A stretch of 64,000 bases of DNA, from positions 1-64,000 of the forward strand of contig JAWKPC010000016.1 in assembly GCA_041390865.1 (NCBI GenBank), given 5' to 3'. Positions 58,784 to 64,000 of this stretch are shown in pieces. The notes below the pieces were generated by a model, which was not told where the DNA came from, ran no database searches, and saw nothing but the letters and a program-made list of their open reading frames with translations. The DNA comes from JAUIIK01 sp041390865 (GTDB lineage: Bacteria; Chloroflexota; Chloroflexia; Thermomicrobiales; CFX8). The position numbers were made by a program, and so were the translations under genes. Each line of letters opens with the position of its first letter. Position 1 is the first letter of the stretch.

Positions 58784-59265
58784 GGGGCGAGGCTCCGGCC
58801 CTCACGGATTGCTGCGATGATCTCGCTCGTCGAGCGTCCCTCGACAAACGGAAGAATGGCGACCTTGCCGCCCAGCCTCTCAACGACTGCGGCCTCGGGC
58901 AAATCGGCCCCTCCCGGCCCGTAGTCGCCCCCTTTGACATACACATCCGGCCGGACCAGCTCGACCACTTCCACCGCCGTCTGCTGCGGGAAAATCGTGA
59001 CGTAGCCGACACATTTCAATCCCGCCAGCAGTTCGGCCCGCTCGACCGCCGGCAGGACCGGCCGGCCCTTTCCCTTGCGCTCCGTCGTCATCGCGTCATC
59101 GTTCAGCGCCACGATGAGGACGTCACCCAGCCCCGCCGCAGCCTGGAGATAGCGGAGGTGGCCGACATGCAGCAGGTCGAAATGACCGTTCGTCAGTACG
59201 ATCGTCTTTCCCTCGTCACGGAGCGAGGTGGCGAGGGAGGGGAGATCGGAGAGGGAAATGGTCAT
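58780..59265 (-). CDS. rfaE2: D-glycero-beta-D-manno-heptose 1-phosphate adenylyltransferase (HldE C-domain-like)
   Basis: 161 residues from the ATG at 59265; the frame to 59301 runs into the repeat and is not used. A cytidylyltransferase-like nucleotide-binding fold: TIVLTNGHFDLLHVGHLRYLQAA (HxGH motif), LIVALNDDAMTTERKGKGRPVLP, YVKGGDYGPGGADLPEA and the ending EGRSTSEIIAAIRE. It links ATP to heptose-1-phosphate to give ADP-heptose. The matching kinase domain is a separate gene (59431-60423), with a palindromic repeat between, where Proteobacteria have one HldE protein. Confidence 0.88.
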   Translation of the reverse strand: MTISLSDLPSLATSLRDEGKTIVLTNGHFDLLHVGHLRYLQAAAGLGDVLIVALNDDAMTTERKGKGRPVLPAVERAELLAGLKCVGYVTIFPQQTAVEVVELVRPDVYVKGGDYGPGGADLPEAAVVERLGGKVAILPFVEGRSTSEIIAAIREGRSLAP

Positions 59266-59270
59266 CGGGA

Positions 59271-59419
59271 TTCCCTCACCCTCCGGTCCCCTCTCCCACA
59301 CGACTTCGCTGCGCTACGACGGGAGAGAGGGGGAGCCGAACCGAGTGCGCGCTTCCTGACTCATTGATTTTCTCCCCTCTCCCCGCGAAGCAGTGGGAGA
59401 GGGGCAGGGGGTGAGGGAA
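59271..59419. repeat. intergenic palindromic repeat (GGGAGAGGGG type)
   Basis: Left arm TTCCCTCACCCTCC...CCCCTCTCCCAC (59271-59299) and right arm GTGGGAGAGGGG...GGTGAGGGAA (59393-59419) are nearly perfect reverse complements. A second pair sits inside (GGGAGAGAGGGGGAG at about 59321-59335 and CTCCCCTCTCCCC at about 59372-59384). The pattern resembles dispersed CCCTCTCCC-type palindromes found in many genomes. It separates the two heptose genes. Confidence 0.75.
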
Positions 59420-59430
59420 CTCCCACATTC

Positions 59431-60423
59431 TCACAACTCCCACCCCCCATCTTCCAGTTCCTGGATCGCGTCTTCCAGCTCCGCCCGCGACGCTTGAGCG
59501 TTGCCCCACTTGCGAACGACGATACCGGCGGCGATCTGAGCCAGACGGGCGGCGTCGATCGGCGAAGCCCCGGCGACGAGGGCGGCGGTCATGATCGCGA
59601 CGACGGTATCTCCGGCCCCGGTGACGTCGAAGACCTCGGACCGGTTGGCGGCAGGAATCTCGACATACTCGTTTTCCAGAACGACCGCCGAGCCCTCGCC
59701 GCCGCGGGTCACGACGAGACAATCGGCGTCCAGGTTCGACCGGAGCTCGGCCAGCCTGCGCTCGCGGCTGCGCCGGCTGCCGAGATCGTGCCCGAGATAG
59801 GCCTCGGCTTCGGCCAGATTGCACTTGATCAGATCGAAATGCTCGAAGCGTCCGAGGTCGCCCTGGGAATCGACGGTGATCGGGCATCCCTGGAGTTGCC
59901 GGTAGTCGAGGATGTGATCCACAAGCGCATCGGTCACGACCCCGGATCGATAGTCCGAAACCAGGACGCACTCGGGCTGGACCGTCCGGATTGCCCGGCC
60001 GATCGAGCGCTCGACATCCGGCGAAATCGGGTCGCGCTCCTGCCGGTCGACCCTGACGAGCTGCTGGGGAAACAGGAAGAAGCCTTCCGCGACGACCCGA
60101 GTCTTGACCGTCGTTGGACGGCTGGAGTCGACGGCGACCTGGCTCGCGTCGATGCCGGCGTCAGTGAGAAGTCTGACGACGGTTGCACCGGCAGGATCGT
60201 CACCAACGACGCCGCTGACGGCGACCTCGCAGCCGAGCGCCTTCAGCGCCAGCGCCGGGGCAGCCCCGCCGCCGAGCCGGTCCTCGCGACGCTCCTCGTC
60301 CAGAACGAGCACCGGGGCCTCCCGGGAAACCCGTTGCGGCTTCCCGAAGACATAGTGGTCGAGATAGAGATCGCCGATGACGACGTGCCGCTGTCCGGAA
60401 ATCTGATCCAGTACCTCACGCAT
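59431..60423 (-). CDS. rfaE1: D-glycero-beta-D-manno-heptose-7-phosphate kinase (HldE N-domain-like, PfkB family)
   Basis: 330 residues, intact. PfkB-type kinase: an N-terminal VVIGDLYLDHYVFGKPQRVSREAPVLVL (typical for the RfaE kinase domain), GGGAAPALALKALGCEVAVSGVVGDD, VLVSDYRSGVV, LVVTRGGEGSAVV and the catalytic DVTGAGDTVVA with the anion hole and the Asp base. It phosphorylates heptose-7-phosphate at C1. With the downstream adenylyltransferase it would make ADP-heptose for a surface glycan. Gene order with MurJ and WecG supports a glycan role. Confidence 0.9.
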   Translation of the reverse strand: MREVLDQISGQRHVVIGDLYLDHYVFGKPQRVSREAPVLVLDEERREDRLGGGAAPALALKALGCEVAVSGVVGDDPAGATVVRLLTDAGIDASQVAVDSSRPTTVKTRVVAEGFFLFPQQLVRVDRQERDPISPDVERSIGRAIRTVQPECVLVSDYRSGVVTDALVDHILDYRQLQGCPITVDSQGDLGRFEHFDLIKCNLAEAEAYLGHDLGSRRSRERRLAELRSNLDADCLVVTRGGEGSAVVLENEYVEIPAANRSEVFDVTGAGDTVVAIMTAALVAGASPIDAARLAQIAAGIVVRKWGNAQASRAELEDAIQELEDGGWEL

Positions 60424-60437
60424 GTCGCCTCCCGGAG

Positions 60438-61005
60438 CTATCGAAAGCGGATATGAGCAATGACGAACGGTATCGCCATGAACACGAAATCGGGAATGAA
60501 CCGAAGGTAGAAGATGCGCCGGACGATATCCTGGTCGGCATTCTCGAGCAGGAATTGCAGGCTGAGCGGGATCGGAACGTTCTCCGGATTGACGATCGCG
60601 ATGGTGTAACGGCTAACCACCAGCCCGACCAGTATCGCGCCAAAGGCCGCCACGCGGAGTTCGTTGCCCTTCTTGTAGTTGGATGCCCAGGCCATCGCCT
60701 CAACGGTCCCGAATCCGAGCAGGAGAGCCATATAGAAGTTCCAGGAAGGATAGTTGCCCCAGAGGAAGCCGATCGCGGCGGCGACGAGCAGACCAAGGCC
60801 GCCGGCCTTCAGCAATGAGGAACTGGACGTCCGGTAGGCGGAGACGCGCGGGCCCGCCGGAACAGGCCTGGCAGCGATAGCCGACCGGGCTCTCGGTCAT
60901 GCACTCGTAACAGATGGGCTTACCACAACGGGAACAGCGCAGGCGGGTCAGAATCCCAGATCCACAGACGCACTGCACTTCACCAGACGGATAACTCGTC
61001 GACAC
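60438..61005 (-). CDS. B-box-type zinc finger membrane protein (one frameshift)
   Basis: The N-terminus, from a GTG at 61005, contains VQCVCGSGILTRLRCSRCGKPICYECMTESPVGYRCQAC, a B-box-like zinc-binding module. A linker follows (VSAYRTSSSSLLKAGG, in a different frame after an indel near 60845), then about four membrane helices: GLLVAAAIGFLWG, FYMALLLGFGTVEAMAWA, LRVAAFGAILVGLVVSRY and FVFMAIPFVIAHI. The combination resembles small membrane proteins with rhomboid-type N-terminal zinc fingers, but no protease residues are seen. Full length about 190. It lies between WecG and the heptose kinase. Function unknown. Confidence 0.65.
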
Positions 61006-61021
61006 GAACCAGGTACCTTCT

Positions 61022-61786
61022 TCACAATCGATTGACGCCGGATCTCGCGCGGATCGCTTCGACAATGACAAGCAGGACGAAGACAGGTAGTACCGTTTGC
61101 CGCCGCCAGCGCCAGGGTTGGCGGACGAGGCGGTAAAGCCACTCGAGACCAAGACGGCGCAGTATCCCGGGCGCCCGCGTGACACGGCCCGAAAGGTAAA
61201 CGTAAACGCCGCCGACGCCGGACGCGACGAGTATGCCATGCGACTCCAGCCGTTCCCGGTTAGCGGCGATCCAGAGATCCTGCCGGGGGTGACCGAATGC
61301 GACGAATAGAACGGTCGGTTTCGCCGCCGCCAGCGCCGACGCGATCTCGTCCCACCCGGATGGATGGGAGTCGCCGGAGAACGTGCCGACGATTCCGGCC
61401 GAGGGATGGCGCCGGCGCAACACCAAGGCGGCCTCTTCGGCCACTCCCTCAGCCGCGCCGAGCAGGAAGATGCGCTTGTTCTCGTGCTCCATCGCCGCCA
61501 CAGCTTCGACGAGGTCGTTCCCGGTGATGCGGTCGGGCGCTGGTTTCCGGAGTAGTCGAGCAGCCCAGAGTATCCCGACGCCGTCGGCCAACGCGAGATC
61601 GGCGGAATTGAGGACGGCCCGGAAACGCGGATTTCGACGGGCCGCGACGACGTATTCAGGATTGACTGTCACGACATGGTGCAGTCTGCCAGATGGACCA
61701 CTTATCCAATGTGCGATACTAACGGACAACGTTGGTCCATCGATACAATCGACGGGAGTCCCGAGTATTTCGATACGATGGGTCAT
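61022..61786 (-). CDS. WecG/TagA/CpsF family glycosyltransferase
   Basis: 254 residues. Family motifs: VTVNPEYVVAARRNPRFRAVLNSADLALADGVGILWAARLL (with the catalytic Asp of ADGVG), ITGNDLVEAVA, RIFLLGAAEGVAEEAA, TVLFVAFGHPRQDLWIAANRE. It adds N-acetylmannosamine (or ManNAcA) to a lipid-linked acceptor at the cytoplasmic face. The usual GxGxxFDxLxGxxxRAP segment reads GVGGVYVYLSGRVTRAP, so the normally acidic D is V; the substrate site may differ. A C-terminal hydrophobic helix could anchor it. It leads the minus-strand surface-glycan cluster. Confidence 0.85.
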   Translation of the reverse strand: MTHRIEILGTPVDCIDGPTLSVSIAHWISGPSGRLHHVVTVNPEYVVAARRNPRFRAVLNSADLALADGVGILWAARLLRKPAPDRITGNDLVEAVAAMEHENKRIFLLGAAEGVAEEAALVLRRRHPSAGIVGTFSGDSHPSGWDEIASALAAAKPTVLFVAFGHPRQDLWIAANRERLESHGILVASGVGGVYVYLSGRVTRAPGILRRLGLEWLYRLVRQPWRWRRQTVLPVFVLLVIVEAIRARSGVNRL

Positions 61787-61995
61787 GTCTCTTCTACAGG
61801 TCCCATGTCAAAATTGCCGCCACTTCACAGCGGCATGAAGTGTCGCAGCTTCACCGGCTATCTGTCGACGCGTGATGGGAAACAATCATCAACGAGCAGT
61901 GGATCCAGGAACAACTGGTCGAACGGGGAATCTTCAACGGGAATCGCTCGTACGTCATCGAGCCGGCGGTCGGGGGCCTGAACACCAGGGTCTTC

Positions 61996-62799
61996 GTGGC
62001 GCGATGCGAAAACGATGAGCCGATTCTGACGATTCGCCTTCGAGACCGGCAGGACCGGTCGGCGGCCGAAGTCGACGGCCTCTCCGATGCGTTCGGGTGC
62101 CCGGCCGTGCCGAATTTGAGGCTACTGACAAGCGATCTGCTCGTTCTCGATTACCTCCCGGGAACGCCATGCAGGTTCGAAGATCTCGACATACCGCAGA
62201 TCGAGCAGCTCGCTCACAGCCTGTCATGCATCCACGAAACGACCTACACCCGTTACACGAACTGGCCCGAGCGGACGATGGCGCAGGGGAGCAGAGCGGA
62301 TCTGCTGCGGTTCCGGATCCGTTCCCTGGCGAATTTCGAAAGCTATCCCGCCGCCCGCGAAGGCCGGATCCACCAGACGCTGCCGGAGTTGCTGGATCTC
62401 CTCGCCAACCCGGAGATTACCGATCCCTCCTGGGATGAAGCCGAATTCTCGCGGCTCCATGGCGATCTCAGCTACGGCAACCTCATCTGGCACGATGACG
62501 AGCTTGCTCTGATCGATTGGGAGTACAGCCGGGTGGGCGATCCGGCCGAGGACCTGGCCTATCTCCTGGTCGAGCAAGGCGTCAGCCTGGAAGGCGCGAA
62601 GTCGCTCCGGCAGGCATACATCGACGCCGAAGGCGAGCCGGAAGCCTGGCGACGGGTGCCGACGTACGCCGTCTTTGCCGCGGTCGACTCCTGCCTCTGG
62701 TGGGCCGACTACGGAGCCGAACGCGATCTGCCGTCAGCCGACGAGATCGAGGCACGCGTTGCAACGGCGCTGAACTGGATCCCGCTGCTCGACGCCTGA
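61996..62799 (+). CDS. aminoglycoside phosphotransferase-family kinase
   Basis: 267 residues from the GTG at 61996. The frame is open and looks coding back to about 61876 (INEQWIQEQLVERGIFNGNRSYVIEPAVGGLNTRVF) but contains no ATG/GTG/TTG, so the real start may lie beyond an indel near 61876. Choline/aminoglycoside kinase motifs: RLHGDLSYGNLIWHDDELALIDWEYSRVGDPAEDLAYLL (Brenner motif HGDLxxxN and DWE). It phosphorylates a hydroxyl of a small molecule (choline, ethanolamine, an antibiotic or a sugar are options). It is divergent from WecG, so their promoters share 61787-61995. Confidence 0.8.
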   Translation: MARCENDEPILTIRLRDRQDRSAAEVDGLSDAFGCPAVPNLRLLTSDLLVLDYLPGTPCRFEDLDIPQIEQLAHSLSCIHETTYTRYTNWPERTMAQGSRADLLRFRIRSLANFESYPAAREGRIHQTLPELLDLLANPEITDPSWDEAEFSRLHGDLSYGNLIWHDDELALIDWEYSRVGDPAEDLAYLLVEQGVSLEGAKSLRQAYIDAEGEPEAWRRVPTYAVFAAVDSCLWWADYGAERDLPSADEIEARVATALNWIPLLDA

Positions 62800-63362
62800 C
62801 CGATACCAACCCGGATTGTCCATGAACCACGGAGATGCGCGCCGAGGTATGGCGGTTGGGGTCGACAGGCAGACCCGTTCGGGGCATCGCCGGTCTGTGC
62901 CGTCCGATCTGCCCAACTTCCCCGGAAACTCCAACAATCCCAACGATGTCATCCTGAACGGAGGCTCCGCGCGGTGAAGGATCTAGCCAGGCCGTTGGAG
63001 CGAAGCGGGGAAGCAGCATGGCATTTGGAGCCGGTCGTTCGTCTGGTTGGGCTTCAACCGTCAATATGGGCCCTTTTACTCCGCTGTCGATCAGGTCAGG
63101 ATGACGTGGACGAGGGGCAGGCATAGGGAAACATCCGCCCGTTCTATCGATCTCTCTTACTTCTTCAGTGGGACAATGCGATGGAACCGGTAGAGTCCGT
63201 GAATAGCTCGGGCTAACCTATACGTCAACATTGCCTATAAGTCACTCGCGCTCGTAATAGGTACCTATGGGCTGCCCACTCTCCGGACGAATCGGCGCTG
63301 ACATCCGCGCGGCATGCAACGGAACATTGAGGAAATCGTTCGTGCTCTGGAGATGGGGGAAG
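62800..63362. other. non-coding gap
   Basis: About 560 bases between the kinase and the final membrane protein. The minus-strand open frame here (62582-63124) has no recognisable content and overlaps the kinase. I see no RNA gene or repeat; the promoter of the membrane protein should be near 63200-63340. Confidence 0.45.
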
Positions 63363-64000
63363 ATGGCCACCATCGGGCGCTACCTCTGGATCGCAATTCT
63401 ATTCCTCGGACTGGCTCTCACGGCCGTTTACGTCGGGTTTGCTGAGCCTGCGGAAACGATTGCCTACTATTCGGCCGGCGTTATGAGCCTGTCCGCCGCG
63501 GTCTTCGCCGTCTGGCACCATCAGCCAAAGCGTAGATCGCCCTGGTTGCTCCTGATTTCCGGCATTGCCACGCTGCTGACAGCCGATCTGATCTGGGACA
63601 ATTACGAATCGCTCTTTGGCCATGAGGCAGGCAATCCATCGGTGGCGGATATGTTGTATGTCGCCGGATTCGGCGCCGTCATCCTCGCCTTCTTGCGCTG
63701 GAACCGACACGTCAACTACAGCAATGGCAGGGAAGACTCTCTCGACGCGGGGATCGTCTCGATCGGTATCGCCGTCGTCGCCTGGGTGTTCGCGATAGAA
63801 CCCCGGCTGGGTGCTACCGACCTGAATATGGGCGCGCAGATCCTGAGCGTCACCTATCCCCTCCTCGATCTCTTTCTCTTGACCGTGCTCGTGCGAATCA
63901 TGATGCGTCCCGGCGTCACGTTCCACCGCCCGCTCGTGCTCTTCATTCTCGGGACACTTTCCTTCGGTATCGCCGATGCTCTCTGGGGCTGGGGAGAGCT
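63363..64000 (+). CDS. membrane sensor protein, N-terminal part (runs off the window)
   Basis: Open from the ATG at 63363 to the window end without a stop (about 212 residues visible). Six to seven membrane helices, e.g. LWIAILFLGLALTAVYVGF, VMSLSAAVFAVWHH, WLLLISGIATLLTADLIWD, YVAGFGAVILAFLRWN and LSVTYPLLDLFLLTVLVRIMM. The layout (VTYPLLDL..., a middle DAGIVSIGIAVVAWVF, then LSFGIADALWGWGEL) resembles the membrane sensor half of GGDEF/EAL or histidine-kinase proteins seen in this phylum. The catalytic half, if any, lies outside the window. Confidence 0.65.
   Translation, partial: MATIGRYLWIAILFLGLALTAVYVGFAEPAETIAYYSAGVMSLSAAVFAVWHHQPKRRSPWLLLISGIATLLTADLIWDNYESLFGHEAGNPSVADMLYVAGFGAVILAFLRWNRHVNYSNGREDSLDAGIVSIGIAVVAWVFAIEPRLGATDLNMGAQILSVTYPLLDLFLLTVLVRIMMRPGVTFHRPLVLFILGTLSFGIADALWGWGE

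Noticed and set aside
62582..63124. 180-residue minus-strand frame
   Set aside because: Overlaps the kinase gene, Arg/Pro-rich, no motif or start signal.

Overview
The window looks like chromosomal DNA from a GC-rich, free-living bacterium. I think it is a member of Chloroflexota close to Thermomicrobia/Sphaerobacter, but this is an inference. The hints are an F420-type LLM oxidoreductase, a DUF4032 kinase-like protein, secreted multi-domain proteins with a WLWGP/YFDKSRMEINNP-type N-terminal module, Tat-lipoprotein sugar-binding proteins, and a heptose-phosphate kinase/adenylyltransferase pair. There is no rRNA, CRISPR array, transposase or prophage. One tRNA (Lys, UUU) is present. A striking property of the sequence is that many otherwise well-conserved genes carry one or several indels: the genes at 2.7-9.2, 11.7, 17.3, 24.5, 33.4, 36.3-37.9, 51.3, 53.2-54.6 and 60.8 kb. 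Neighbouring genes (13.8-16.6, 21-23.2, 37.9-51.1, 55.2-60.4 kb) are clean. This fits patchy base quality in a draft or long-read assembly better than true decay.

Layout. 0-9.3 kb: thioesterase and pyruvate kinase, a HEXXH lipoprotein, a trans-sulfuration PLP enzyme, a DUF92 membrane protein, tRNA-Lys, an LLM oxidoreductase and an MFS exporter, most of them frameshifted. 9.2-16.6 kb: M24 peptidase, NAD-dependent epimerase, ABC exporter, and a 7TM-PAS-PAS-GGDEF-EAL protein. 16.9-20.7 kb: a large secreted clostripain-like (C11) protease with a lamin-tail domain. 20.9-25.1 kb: a crotonase/acyl-CoA ligase operon and a second trans-sulfuration PLP enzyme.

25.1-36.1 kb is the most unusual region. 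A plus-strand pair (DUF6916 protein and secreted NHL-propeller protein) faces a compact six-gene minus-strand operon. That operon encodes a giant secreted beta-solenoid protein (about 1,980 aa, one frameshift), three consecutive phage-tail-collar (MdpB-type) proteins, a Tat-exported DUF6916 protein and a GNAT acetyltransferase. The giant solenoid and the NHL protein share the same N-terminal triple cysteine repeat (C-x3-Y-T-G-x2-R ... C-x3-E). I propose that this region encodes a surface or extracellular assembly.

36.2-51.1 kb: broken acyl-CoA ligase, LAL-type LuxR regulator, DUF4242 protein, a complete sugar ABC importer operon (binding protein, two permeases, ATPase), DUF4032 protein, M55 D-aminopeptidase, a Phd/PIN toxin-antitoxin pair (toxin with an in-frame TGA) and a CocE-type hydrolase. 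51.1-55.1 kb: a rhodanese-CBS gene with an in-frame TGA exactly where relatives have Cys, followed by a perfect hairpin (candidate selenocysteine site), then a BlaI/M56 sensor pair and a PAP2 fragment. 55.2-64 kb: PhoD-type phosphatase with a membrane anchor, then a cell-surface cluster (MurJ, heptose adenylyltransferase, heptose kinase, zinc-finger membrane protein, WecG/TagA glycosyltransferase), an APH-type kinase, and the start of a membrane sensor running off the window.
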